Shown one piece after another: positions 35,621 through 43,998 of a stretch of 64,000 nucleotides of DNA. The notes beneath the pieces are model-generated. The model saw only the letters and a list, made by a program, of their open reading frames with translations, did no database searches and had not been told where the DNA came from. The translations under genes and the position numbers were made by a program. Position 1 is the first letter of the stretch; each line of letters opens with the position of its first letter. The stretch is from an uncultured Clostridia bacterium (lineage in GTDB: Bacteria; Bacillota; Clostridia; Oscillospirales; Ruminococcaceae): contig CALZUA010000006.1 in the NCBI GenBank assembly GCA_945829235.1, forward strand, positions 1 through 64,000. The letters run 5' to 3'.

Positions 35621-36106
35621 TTACAGCATCTTCACAATCCGTGAGTTCTCCAAAATCAACACGGCATACGCGCCGATTCCCGCGCCCGCAAGACCAAGCC
35701 CCTCCTCGGTTGTCGCCTTGACGGAAATGTTCTCGATATCCGCGGCGAACGCTCCCGCGAGGTTTTCGCGCATTTTTTGGATATAAGCGGCAAGCTTCGG
35801 CTTTTCGGCAACAATTGTCACGTCAAGATTGCCGAGCGCGAAACCCTTCTCCCGCATCAGCCCAACAACAACTTCGAGTAGCTTCATACTGTCCGCGTCC
35901 TTGAAACGGCTGTCGCTGTCGGGAAACAGCTTTCCGATATCGCCGAGCGCAAGCGCCCCGAGCACTGCGTCCATAACCGCGTGTACGGCAACATCTGCGT
36001 CCGAGTGCCCGAGCAAGCCCATTTCGCTCGGTATCTCCACGCCGCATAAAACCAGCCTGCGCTCCGGTACCAGCCGGTGTACATCATATCCAAAACCGAT
36101 TTTCAT
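35621..36106 (-). CDS. ispF: 2-C-methyl-D-erythritol 2,4-cyclodiphosphate synthase
   Basis: 161 residues, start at MKIGFGYDVHRL (36106) as is normal for IspF; a longer frame to 36139 is not needed. It cyclises CDP-ME 2-phosphate to MEcPP in the MEP isoprenoid pathway. Metal and substrate residues are present: GYDVHRL, LGHSDADV, DSDSRFKDADS, TTEEGLG. It follows ispD in the same direction, consecutive steps apart from ispE. Confidence 0.95.
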   Translation of the reverse strand: MKIGFGYDVHRLVPERRLVLCGVEIPSEMGLLGHSDADVAVHAVMDAVLGALALGDIGKLFPDSDSRFKDADSMKLLEVVVGLMREKGFALGNLDVTIVAEKPKLAAYIQKMRENLAGAFAADIENISVKATTEEGLGLAGAGIGAYAVLILENSRIVKML

Positions 36107-36152
36107 TGCTTCACCGCCCGTCAATTTTCCGAATTTCAAAAACCGCCCGTTA

Positions 36153-36222
36153 CCTCTCGCCCACCGATTTCCCTAGCGCATTTCTCGTACAAATCCCGCC
36201 GAAAAGCCTGCGTTCACGCGCA
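36153..36222. repeat. Copy of an internal ispD segment just after ispD
   Basis: About 70 bp (CACCGATTTCCCTAGCGCAT followed by TTCTCG(T/A)ACAAATCCC and GCCGAAAAGCCTGCG) repeat, nearly identically, the segment at 36376-36447 inside ispD, which encodes QAFRRDLFEKCAREIGERE. The copy lies in the ispD-ispF spacer. Confidence 0.9.
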
Positions 36223-36228
36223 GGAATT

Positions 36229-36915
36229 TCAATCAAGCCGCGACTGTCGTTCACCAAAAACCGCCCGCGCCGCCGCCAAATCATCGGGGTGCGTGATTTT
36301 CAGATTGCACGAGGAAATCTCAGTTATTCTCACGAGCTCGCCGCACAGCTCCAGCACAGACGCATCGTCCGTGACCTCGCGTTCACCGATTTCCCTAGCG
36401 CATTTCTCGAACAAATCCCGCCGAAAAGCCTGCGGAGTCTGCGCGTAAAAAAGGTTCTCGCGAGGCGGAGTATTCACGATAAAGCCGCTCTCGTCAACAA
36501 CTTTCACTGTATCGACAGCTTTGCAAGCCGCGATTGCCGCGCCAAATTTCTCCGCGTCCGCGAAAACCCGCTCGATATCTTTCTCGTCAATCAGCGGTCG
36601 GGCACCATCGTGAACCGCGATAAAATCGCAACTTTTGTCCGCCGCCGAAAGCGCGTTTTTCACGGACTCAAAGCGCGTTCTCCCGCCGCAAACCACGCGC
36701 GACAGCTTCTTCACGCCAAACCTCTCGGCAAGCTCCCGATATTTTTCGCAAAACTCCTCGGGTGCCGCGATTATAATCTCGGCGGTTTTTTCATAGCGGT
36801 CAAATTTCAACGCGCTCATAATAAACACTGGCACGCCGCCGATTTCGGAAAGCTGTTTGTTGATGCCGCTCATTCTCAGCGAAGCGCCCGCGGCAAGTAT
36901 GATTACAGAAAACAT
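36229..36915 (-). CDS. ispD: 2-C-methyl-D-erythritol 4-phosphate cytidylyltransferase
   Basis: 228 residues of normal length. Nucleotide-binding motif VIILAAGASLRMSG, then VVCGGRTRFESVKNAL, VHDGARPL and the C-terminal TDDASVLE are IspD signatures. It makes CDP-ME from MEP and CTP in the isoprenoid pathway. It is 123 bp from ispF. The spacer contains a 70-bp copy of its own coding sequence. Confidence 0.94.
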   Translation of the reverse strand: MFSVIILAAGASLRMSGINKQLSEIGGVPVFIMSALKFDRYEKTAEIIIAAPEEFCEKYRELAERFGVKKLSRVVCGGRTRFESVKNALSAADKSCDFIAVHDGARPLIDEKDIERVFADAEKFGAAIAACKAVDTVKVVDESGFIVNTPPRENLFYAQTPQAFRRDLFEKCAREIGEREVTDDASVLELCGELVRITEISSCNLKITHPDDLAAARAVFGERQSRLD

Positions 36916-37086
36916 TTTAACCTCTGTTTAGGACGAGATTCTGCGGACTTTCGCAGATTTGCACCAACGCCGACAGTTGCCCAAAGCCCACCTGTTCCGC
37001 GAAAAAATCCCGAGAAAACTTGCGCGGTGGCTTGTCAACCGCCGCAAAACCGCAATTTTCGTCAACACTTTTCAGTCGCCGAAAGC

Positions 37087-38217
37087 TCACTTTCCCCGCC
37101 GGAAATTCCCGTGGAATTTGAAATAGTTGAGCTCGCTCTCAAAGTTGCCGAGAAGCTTTCGCACAACGGGTTCTTTCACATTCCCGTCAAACTCGATGTA
37201 GAACATATAGTCGTCGGGGAATTTCATCTTCACGTCCGTGGGGAGCGGCTTTGACTGAATTTTCGACATCGACAGCCCGTTAACCGCGAATTTCGTGAGC
37301 AAACGGTAAAGCGCGCCCGAAATATTCGGTATCGACAGCGAAACCGCAACTGTGTCTGCGCCGTCATAAACCTCGACACTTTTGGAAATGCAGATAAAGC
37401 GCGTGCGGTTGTCGGGGTCGGAGGCGATTGAGTCGCGGACGATATCTAGCCCGTGCATTTCCGCGCACTCCGCCGAGCAGATGCAACCAAGCTCGCCGCT
37501 TTCGTTCTCCGAAACCATTTTCGCGGCGGCGGCGTTGTTGTGGTACGGGATAACCGTGAGGTTCGCACGACCGTCAATATATCTCGCGCACTGCCGAATT
37601 GCCTGCTCGTGCCCGAATAGTATCCTCACGTCCTCCTCGCGAACGCCCTTTTTCGCGGCAAGAACGTGCGCGCACTCCACGTCAACCGTTCGGCAAATAT
37701 ACACATTATGCCGCTCAAGAAGCTCCATATTTGCGGTAACCTCGCCCGCCGTGCTGTTCTCAACAGGCAAAATTCCGTAATCCACGTCGCCGTTCTCGAC
37801 TGCCTCGAAAACCTCCTTGAACGACGCGAAAAAGCTGATAGAGCCGCTGTCAAAGAGCTTTTTGCAAGCCGCGTGACCGTAAGCGCCCTCGATGCCCTGA
37901 ACGGCAACCGACGCTTTTTCCTTGATTTTATCGGTGTACTTTATCTCAATATCGGGAGAAATCTCGTTTATCTGCGAGCATTTCGAGATATCCATAATGT
38001 TCATAAAGAGGAACGCCGCGCTTTTCCGAAGCGGCTCGGGCGTGTTCTCGCAAACATTGTCGATGATGAACTTCTCGCGGTCGCCCTGAAAGACAACCAT
38101 ATTGTTCGCCGCCTTGTATTTGGCAACGTCCAGAGTTAAATTCATTCTATCGATAAACAATTCCAGAATTTCATCATCTATCGCGTCAATTTTCCCGCGA
38201 ATTTCGGTTAAATCCAT
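37087..38217 (-). CDS. pheA: Bifunctional chorismate mutase/prephenate dehydratase
   Basis: 376 residues. The AroQ-type chorismate mutase helix bundle (IRGKIDAIDDEILELFIDRM) spans 1-90. Prephenate dehydratase (~110-285) begins VAVQGIEGAYGHAACKKLF and has GILPVENSTAGEV and NRTRFICIS, the TRF catalytic motif. An ACT domain (~295-370) follows. The Phe-binding ESRP motif reads QSKP here, so feedback inhibition may be weaker or altered. It converts chorismate to phenylpyruvate for phenylalanine synthesis. Confidence 0.93.
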   Translation of the reverse strand: MDLTEIRGKIDAIDDEILELFIDRMNLTLDVAKYKAANNMVVFQGDREKFIIDNVCENTPEPLRKSAAFLFMNIMDISKCSQINEISPDIEIKYTDKIKEKASVAVQGIEGAYGHAACKKLFDSGSISFFASFKEVFEAVENGDVDYGILPVENSTAGEVTANMELLERHNVYICRTVDVECAHVLAAKKGVREEDVRILFGHEQAIRQCARYIDGRANLTVIPYHNNAAAAKMVSENESGELGCICSAECAEMHGLDIVRDSIASDPDNRTRFICISKSVEVYDGADTVAVSLSIPNISGALYRLLTKFAVNGLSMSKIQSKPLPTDVKMKFPDDYMFYIEFDGNVKEPVVRKLLGNFESELNYFKFHGNFRRGK

Positions 38218-38231
38218 TTCAAAATCCCCCG

Positions 38232-39959
38232 TTAATCCCGTGAACTTTCGGTTTCCCGAGAACTCGTTTCCTGCGAAGAGCTTTCCTCAAAATTTTCGGC
38301 AATATACACAACAACCATTTCCAGCTCACTCACCTTGACGATATCCCCGACCTTCTTGCTGCACTCCACAACAAATCCGTTCGGAACATCGTTGCTCTTC
38401 TTCTTTTCCACGGAATATTTGATGTTCAGTTTTTCGAGTTCTTCCGTATAAGTTTTCTCGTCCTTGCCGGAGTAATCGGGAAGCGAAACAATCCGCTTGC
38501 CCTTGCTCACCTTGACCTTAATCTGCGTACCCAACGGGACAGACTCGCCCGGCTCAATCGACTGGTCGAAAATCATACCCGCGCCGTACTCGTCGGAATA
38601 ATCATAAGTGGGAACAAACACGAGCTTGCCCTCATAACGCGCGGCGGTTTTCTCGTAACTGCAGTCCTTGAAATCGGAAATCTGAATGGTTGCCGCGGGC
38701 TGTTCCGAGGTACTTTCGGTCGTGCTCTCGGAGCTTTCCGTTGTCGAGGAACTCTGCGTTGATGAACTTGATGTTGTTGAAGACGAAGAAGAACTGCTCT
38801 CGGATACAGGCTCGGGTGAATTTTTCCCAAAAACTCCCGACATCGCAAGCGCAAAGGCAATCGCAAAGATTATCAGCACAACTCCCACGCCGATAAGCAC
38901 GGCAAGCGTTTTGCGGCGCTCCTTTTTCTTCTTCTCGAGCATACGTTTCTCGCGTCCCGAAAGCGGCGTGCCGTCAGATGCGCGGTTTGCGTCGTTGCCG
39001 ATGTAGCGCGGCGGCGCGAACAGCTTATCCACAAATTCCGTGACACTACGGATACGGGTTTCGGTGGAAAGCTTCATTCCGTGCATAATAACCTTGGAAA
39101 CGTTTTGCGGAACGTTTCGGTTAATCAACATCGGTTCGAGCATCGGGTTGCCGGAGCGCGCAATAGCCTCCGCGGGAGCTGTTCCCGTGAGCACGCGATA
39201 AAGAACCGCAGAAATGCCGTAAACGTCCGTCCAAGTGCCGTTGATTTCGTTTGTGTACTGCTCGGGCGCAGCGTAGCCGCTGAACATCTCGCAGGCAATC
39301 TCGGTGTTCGTGGTGCGCTCTGCGGAAATGCAAAATCCCGCGAGCTTCAGCTCCATTTTATCGGTAACAAAAATCGTCTGCGGGGAAATTCCGCGGTGAA
39401 TGATACCCGCCGCGTGAATGAGCGAAAGCGTGGTGAGGATAGGCGGGAAAAGCTCCTTGACCTGCTCCCACGACAACTCACCCGCGGAGTTCTCGAGGAA
39501 TGTTTTGAGCGAAATTCCGCTTATGAACTCCAGCACGGCATAGCAAGTGCCGTTTTCGTAAAAAATATCCAAAACAGCCTGAATATGAGCCATACCGCGA
39601 AGCTTCATCAAAGAGCGGTGCAAGTCCGCAAACTCGGACATATAAGTCTTGTAAAGCGCGCTGTTATCGGCGTTCACGGAGATTTCGGTTTCGCCCTTCA
39701 TACGCGAACAAAGCGTGTCGGGCATAAATTCCTTTATGGTTACGCGGGTGTTCGTCACGGTATCGTAACCGATGTAAACCGCGCCCTCGCCGTTGTAGGA
39801 AAGGAGTTTTCCGACAATATAACGCTCGTTGAGGAACGTTTTCGGCACAAGATAGGTTGGAATACAAGGGTCAGAATCGCTGTAACCGCAGAGCTTGCAC
39901 GGACCTTCATAAGTTTTATCGTTCATACAGCCCATACAAAGCGAGGTTTCCTTCTGCAT
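38232..39959 (-). CDS. PASTA-domain protein kinase homologue, probable pseudokinase
   Basis: 575 residues. The N-terminus has two CxxC knuckles (LCMGC, CKLCGY). The kinase fold (~40-320) keeps the Lys in VTIKEF and GYAAPEQY, but the catalytic loop reads HRGISPQTI (Asp of HRD replaced by Gly) and the DFG site reads LAGFC, so both catalytic Asp are missing. Then comes a basic juxtamembrane segment, one membrane helix (~350-378), a Ser/Thr/Glu linker, and two PASTA-like repeats that in PknB/PrkC bind muropeptides or lipid II. It is probably a cell-wall sensor or scaffold without phosphotransfer activity. Confidence 0.85.
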   Translation of the reverse strand: MQKETSLCMGCMNDKTYEGPCKLCGYSDSDPCIPTYLVPKTFLNERYIVGKLLSYNGEGAVYIGYDTVTNTRVTIKEFMPDTLCSRMKGETEISVNADNSALYKTYMSEFADLHRSLMKLRGMAHIQAVLDIFYENGTCYAVLEFISGISLKTFLENSAGELSWEQVKELFPPILTTLSLIHAAGIIHRGISPQTIFVTDKMELKLAGFCISAERTTNTEIACEMFSGYAAPEQYTNEINGTWTDVYGISAVLYRVLTGTAPAEAIARSGNPMLEPMLINRNVPQNVSKVIMHGMKLSTETRIRSVTEFVDKLFAPPRYIGNDANRASDGTPLSGREKRMLEKKKKERRKTLAVLIGVGVVLIIFAIAFALAMSGVFGKNSPEPVSESSSSSSSTTSSSSTQSSSTTESSESTTESTSEQPAATIQISDFKDCSYEKTAARYEGKLVFVPTYDYSDEYGAGMIFDQSIEPGESVPLGTQIKVKVSKGKRIVSLPDYSGKDEKTYTEELEKLNIKYSVEKKKSNDVPNGFVVECSKKVGDIVKVSELEMVVVYIAENFEESSSQETSSRETESSRD

Positions 39960-40339
39960 CAGTCCACCGTCCTATGTTAAATTTAGGGAGCCTCTAAAGA
40001 CCGGTTTGAAAAGCAAAAATGGGCAGGGTGCATCAGATTCTAGGAAAACCGACGAAGTAAGGCTTGATGCCTTACGAGGAGGTTTGACGACGAAGATGAT
40101 GTGCACTGCACTTTTTTGCTCAAACAAGGTTTTAAGAGGTGACCATAATGTAAATCAATAGTTCTACATCTTATATCATACTCCAATTTTGCCAAAAAGT
40201 CAAGAATTATGACAAGATTGTAATTATTTAATATAATATTGTATCTAATTTGTAACCATTTTCTTCGTTTCCGACATATTTCTACAATTTTACACAAACT
40301 ATTTTGTGTAATTTCACAACAAAAAATTGCAAGCTACAC
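39960..40339. other. Intergenic region between two divergent genes
   Basis: No gene. The part from 39990 to 40140 is GC-richer, with a small stem GTAAGGC/GCCTTAC (40058-40076) and sequences such as ATGCACCC on the minus strand; it looks like repeat or transcribed leader material but is not identified. From 40150 on it is AT-rich promoter-like DNA. Confidence 0.35.
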
Positions 40340-40368
40340 TTGCAAAATTTAAACAAATGTGGTATAAT
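40340..40368 (+). promoter_or_regulatory. Sigma-A promoter of the zinc-ribbon gene
   Basis: TTGCAA (40340-40345), 17-bp spacer, TATAAT (40363-40368), about 70 bp before the ATG at 40439. Confidence 0.75.
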
Positions 40369-40438
40369 CCTTATAAGGGTAAATTTTGCCCGATGAAATC
40401 CGAATAAAACACCCAACGATTGAAAGGAGATTTTTACT

Positions 40439-40846
40439 ATGAGTTTTCTGGACGATATTCTTGACAAGGGCAAGACCGTTGTTTCAAGCGCAAGCAAAAA
40501 AACCGACACGGCGGTTCGTTTTTCCAAGCTGAAGGTTAAAGAGTCGCAGTTGAACGCTGATATCAAGGCGAAGAACGAAAAGCTCGGCGCTGTTATTTAC
40601 GATATGTCGAAGACAGGTGTAAAGGAAAGCGAAGAGTTTGACGCTCTGCTCGCGCAGATTGACGAGGATTATGCGAAGCTTGCTGAGGTTGCGGCACAGC
40701 TTGACGAGCTGAAGAATGTTGTAACCTGCCCCAAGTGCGGTGCAAAGACCAAGAATGACAATGCGTACTGCCCGAAATGCGGCGCGAAGCTCCCCGAGAA
40801 GAAGGTTGAGGAGCCGGCTCCCGCAGAGGACAACGACGAGGAATAA
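40439..40846 (+). CDS. Coiled-coil protein with C-terminal zinc ribbon
   Basis: 135 residues: an N-terminal amphipathic segment, a coiled coil (~25-90, KVKESQLNADIKAKNEKLGAVI), a double zinc ribbon CPKCGAKTKNDNAYCPKCGAKL (~97-118, split here only by position) and an acidic tail. GAAAGGAG precedes the ATG. Such zinc-ribbon/coiled-coil proteins are common in clostridia and have no assigned role. It has its own promoter and terminator. Confidence 0.8.
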   Translation: MSFLDDILDKGKTVVSSASKKTDTAVRFSKLKVKESQLNADIKAKNEKLGAVIYDMSKTGVKESEEFDALLAQIDEDYAKLAEVAAQLDELKNVVTCPKCGAKTKNDNAYCPKCGAKLPEKKVEEPAPAEDNDEE

Positions 40847-40861
40847 TCCACAATACATAGC

Positions 40862-40897
40862 AACAGGCTGCCGAGATTTCGACAGCCTGTTTTTTGT
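40862..40897 (+). terminator. Terminator after zinc-ribbon gene
   Basis: Stem ACAGGCTG/CAGCCTGT (40863-40870, 40883-40890) followed by TTTTTTG on the plus strand. Confidence 0.85.
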
Positions 40898-40926
40898 TTG
40901 TAATGAAACGAGCGAACACGATGATT

Positions 40927-41184
40927 TTACCGCTCAATAAACGGCGCGTTGTACTTGTTCATCAGATATTCGCGGTCGCTTGAAAGCTCAACCACAACAG
41001 CATTCCCGTTTATTATTTGGAAAGCCGCATAGTTGCTTGACGTGTCGTAATGGTGGACATATTCCGCGACAAAATAAATCTCATCGCTCGAGCACGCGGA
41101 CGCGCCGCCCGAAACCGCCGAAAGGTCATCGTCGGACAGCTCCGCGCCGTTTTCAATCTTCTTCAAAATCTCATCTTTCAACAT
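40927..41184 (-). CDS. Double-glycine leader peptide (RiPP/bacteriocin-like precursor) 2
   Basis: 85 residues. The leader ILKKIENGAELSDDDLSAVSGG ends in the GG cleavage site used by peptidase-containing ABC transporters. The ~58-residue core (ASACSSDEIYFVAEYVHHYD and onward) is polar, with one Cys and many Tyr. AGGAGG precedes the ATG. It lies 28 bp after a second gene of the same design. No transporter or modifying enzyme is in the window. Confidence 0.7.
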   Translation of the reverse strand: MLKDEILKKIENGAELSDDDLSAVSGGASACSSDEIYFVAEYVHHYDTSSNYAAFQIINGNAVVVELSSDREYLMNKYNAPFIER

Positions 41185-41212
41185 AGTTTTTCCTCCTCGT
41201 CATCAAACAAAA

Positions 41213-41458
41213 TTATCTGATATCATCGTCTGAAAATCCGTATTTCTGCATCAATTCCCGGAGATTTTCTCCCGAATCGACAGGCATACAGCTGCACGCA
41301 TCAATAACGACGTATGGTAGGCCTTGGGCACTGTCCCGGCATGCGATAATGTACTGCCTATTGACATAAACTTCTCCGCCCGTAACCGCCGAAAGCTCCT
41401 CCTCGGACAGCTCCTCGCCGTTTTCATTTTTCTTCATAATCTCGTCTTTGTTTAACAT
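41213..41458 (-). CDS. Double-glycine leader peptide (RiPP/bacteriocin-like precursor) 1
   Basis: 81 residues. The leader NENGEELSEEELSAVTGG has the conserved ELS..EL..V.GG pattern of double-glycine (Nif11-like or class II bacteriocin) leaders. The core of ~52 residues contains three Cys (ACRDS, ACSC) and aligns loosely with its neighbour's core over a shared Y....Y pattern. GGGAGG precedes the ATG. Probably exported and processed by a system elsewhere on the chromosome. Confidence 0.7.
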   Translation of the reverse strand: MLNKDEIMKKNENGEELSEEELSAVTGGEVYVNRQYIIACRDSAQGLPYVVIDACSCMPVDSGENLRELMQKYGFSDDDIR

Positions 41459-41526
41459 AACAGTTCCTCCCGAAATCCAAATTTGCTTTCTGTATATTTA
41501 TACGACCGAAAACCGAAAAGGTATCA

Positions 41527-42039
41527 TCACCCGAACAAATTTTCCATTTCTTCCATAAAATTCTCGTCATAGAGCTTCGGGTAATAGCCGAAAACCAGCT
41601 CGTAGAACTGCCTGTCGGTGAGCGCGGAAAACTCCCCCATAAGAAAACCGGGGTAGCTTTTCATCGCGTCGCACATTGATTTTGCCTTGCCGAAATCGCC
41701 GAGCGTGAGCTTTTCGCAGATTTTGTCGTTGCCGAAAACAATCGCGGGAATGTGCTTGATAGCCTTCTCGTAATCAAACTCGGGCGCAGCGTAAACCCGC
41801 TTGAAATAAAGGCTCACCTTTGGATAGAAGAACTTGTTTTTCGCCTTGATTTCGCGCTTGAGGTTTTTCATCAGCTTTGAAATCGGCTCTTTTTCGTTTC
41901 CCGCGTGAGAAAGCGCCGCCGAAAGCGCGTCCAAAAGGGCGCAGGTGTTGAGCGTGAGCGCGTTCTCGCCGATAGCGGAATACGCTTCCTTTAATATCAT
42001 CAGCGCGCGTCCGAGCGCGTTTTTTTCGGTCATCGGCAT
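41527..42039 (-). CDS. Hypothetical helical protein
   Basis: About 170 residues; start at MPMTEKNALGRAL (42039) is supported by AAAGGAG 5 nt upstream, while the frame opens at 42123 without a site. The sequence is all-helical and cytosolic (LSAALSHAGNEKEPISKLMKNLKREIK). It is 69 bp upstream of the first double-glycine peptide gene and 88 bp downstream of hpf, all in one direction. The family is not recognised. Confidence 0.6.
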   Translation of the reverse strand: MPMTEKNALGRALMILKEAYSAIGENALTLNTCALLDALSAALSHAGNEKEPISKLMKNLKREIKAKNKFFYPKVSLYFKRVYAAPEFDYEKAIKHIPAIVFGNDKICEKLTLGDFGKAKSMCDAMKSYPGFLMGEFSALTDRQFYELVFGYYPKLYDENFMEEMENLFG

Positions 42040-42127
42040 AGCTTCTCCTTTGAAAATTCCGGTAAACGTTAAACGGTAAACGGGCAAAATTTGAGCGGCA
42101 GAAAACCCGCCGCCCAAGTTCATTTAA

Positions 42128-42649
42128 TTACTCATCTTCGGGAACGAGCACGGCGTAGTTTCCCTCGTCGCGCTTGTACACAACGTTTACAACGCCCGTC
42201 TGCGCGTTTTTGAACATAAAGAACGTGTGGTCGAGCAGGTTCATCTGGAGAATAGCCTCCTCCACGGTCATCGGCTTCATACGGAAATTCTTGTACCTGA
42301 TAACCTCGTAGTCGGTTTCCTCCGGCTCGGGAGCAAGCCCGCTGAACGCGTTTTCGCGAAGGTTCTTCTCAATCTTGGTCTTGTGCTTTCTGATTTGACG
42401 GATAATTCTGTCGATAGTCACATCGAGAGCGTCGTTTTTGTCGCGCGCGGTCTGCTCGGCGCGGTAGATGATGCCGTTGTACTTCACGGTCAACTCAAGT
42501 ATAATCAAATCCCTGCGCTCCGCGAGAGTAATCTTCGCCTCAGCGTCCTCAGGGAAAAATCTGTCCAGCTTTGCGCTCAGCTTCTGCTCGGCGTAATCGG
42601 TGAACGATTGTGAAATATTCAGTTTTTTCGCGGCTATTGTAACCTTCAT
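42128..42649 (-). CDS. hpf: Ribosome hibernation promoting factor, long form
   Basis: 173 residues. The N-terminal HPF/YfiA domain (MKVTIAAKKLNISQSFTDYAEQKLSAKLDRFF) is followed by a linker and the long-form C-terminal domain (VIRYKNFRMKPMTVEEAILQMNLLDHTFFMFKN), which dimerises and drives 100S ribosome formation in stationary phase. Length and motifs are normal. Confidence 0.95.
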   Translation of the reverse strand: MKVTIAAKKLNISQSFTDYAEQKLSAKLDRFFPEDAEAKITLAERRDLIILELTVKYNGIIYRAEQTARDKNDALDVTIDRIIRQIRKHKTKIEKNLRENAFSGLAPEPEETDYEVIRYKNFRMKPMTVEEAILQMNLLDHTFFMFKNAQTGVVNVVYKRDEGNYAVLVPEDE

Positions 42650-42840
42650 AAAACCAGTTCCTTCCGTTTTGAAATTCGGCTTTTCGCCTTACTTTATTTT
42701 AACATATCTTTGCAAATTTTGCAAGAGTTTGCGCTTAATTTTAGACATTTTTCACAATAATTTGCCAAATTTTTCTGCAATTACACTAACGAAATTTCCG
42801 TTCATTCACACTTTGTGCAAATACACAAAATGCGAAAAAT

Positions 42841-43632
42841 TCATAGCTTCACGAAATGCGGTTTTCTTTGACGGAAAACGGTGTAAAACTCGAAGCCCGC
42901 GTCCTTTAAAAAGTTCTCGGCGAGGTCAAAATCCGCGGCGATATCGGCGGTGTTGTGGGAATCGGAGCCGACCGTAATGATTTCGCCGCCAAGCTCGCGG
43001 TATCGTTTGAGGATAAACGGGTGCGGGTTTGCGTGGGAAAGCCCTTTGCGAAGCCCCGCGGTGTTGATTTCGATACCCTTGCCCAGGCCCACGATTTTCC
43101 GCAGAATTTCATCAATAATCTCGCGGTAATCCACGGGATTATAGCATTTCTCCGGCGAATAGCGCACCGCATAATCCAAGTGACCGTACACGTCAAAATC
43201 CGAAAACGCGCCGATGTTTTCAACAATGCTCTCAAAGTAGCGCAAAATCCCGTTTTGCTGACCAAGCTCCGCGAAATACTCGGGAAAATACGGGTCCTTC
43301 CCGTCAATCAGGTGCGACGAGCCTATCACGAAATCAAACTCCCGCCCATCAAGGTACTCGCGAAGCCGCTCCCCGAGGTGCTTCATCAAACCAAGTTCCA
43401 CGCCGAACAGCACCTCGATTTTACCCGAAAGCTCGTCCTTAACGCGAAAAAGCTCGTTTTTGTACGCGTCCGTGTCCAAGAGAAACTCGCCGTCGGGGTA
43501 ATCGAAGTCGTTGTGCTCGGTAAAACAGATAGTTTTCAACCCCTTTTCAACAGCCGAACGCGCCATTTCAACAAGCTTGTCCGTGCCGTCTGTTGAAAAT
43601 GTTGAATGTGTATGAAAATCGGATAAAATCAT
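42841..43632 (-). CDS. PHP-domain histidinol-phosphatase (HisJ/HisK family)
   Basis: 263 residues with the PHP metal motifs SDFHTHSTFSTDG, FTEHNDFDY, GVELGL, VIGSSHLID, VYGHLDYAVRY and VGSDSHNTADIA. It hydrolyses histidinol phosphate in histidine synthesis if it follows the HisJ/HisK family; other PHP phosphoesterase roles are possible because no his genes are near. Confidence 0.87.
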   Translation of the reverse strand: MILSDFHTHSTFSTDGTDKLVEMARSAVEKGLKTICFTEHNDFDYPDGEFLLDTDAYKNELFRVKDELSGKIEVLFGVELGLMKHLGERLREYLDGREFDFVIGSSHLIDGKDPYFPEYFAELGQQNGILRYFESIVENIGAFSDFDVYGHLDYAVRYSPEKCYNPVDYREIIDEILRKIVGLGKGIEINTAGLRKGLSHANPHPFILKRYRELGGEIITVGSDSHNTADIAADFDLAENFLKDAGFEFYTVFRQRKPHFVKL

Positions 43633-43725
43633 AGATTACCTTCCTTATTTTTCCAAACCTAAAATTGTCAAAAGTTATAAACTCGGAATTTTTTCAAATA
43701 ATACTCCCGAAAGGAAGTGTTTTGT

Positions 43726-43920
43726 ATGGATAACTATCTCTGCCCGTGCGGGTATATTTACAGCGAGGAGCTTGGAAGCCCATCGCGCGGGATTGCACCG
43801 GGAACAAAATTTTCGGAATTGCCCGATGACTGGCGGTGTCCGGTCTGCGGACTCTCAAGGGACTATTTCGGCTCGCGCAACTCGATTATCAACGCGCTCG
43901 ATATCCCTAAAACGCTTTAA
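43726..43920 (+). CDS. Rubredoxin-like protein with a shortened first Cys motif
   Basis: 64 residues. The body [21 protein letters not shown] is typical rubredoxin, a one-iron electron carrier. The first metal motif reads YLCPCGYIY, that is C-x-C where rubredoxins have C-x-x-C. Four Cys remain, but geometry must differ. AAGGAAG lies upstream of ATG 43726; an in-frame GTG at 43717 is less likely. It is divergent from the PHP phosphatase gene. There is a ~12-residue C-terminal extension ([13 protein letters not shown]). Confidence 0.82.
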   Translation: MDNYLCPCGYIYSEELGSPSRGIAPGTKFSELPDDWRCPVCGLSRDYFGSRNSIINALDIPKTL

Positions 43921-43998
43921 CAGCGCGGTTTTGCGGGCGTTCGGCAAGCTAGTTTGCTTTCGTTGTCAACAATCAGAACGCGGCAAACAGCTTGCAAG

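Noticed and set aside
36106..37254. 382-residue plus-strand frame
   Set aside because: Antisense to ispD and the end of pheA; its length reflects high-GC codon bias of the real genes.
42650..42840. raiA-type structured RNA upstream of hpf
   Set aside because: The 190-bp upstream region is AT-rich with no stable stems and is too short for that RNA.
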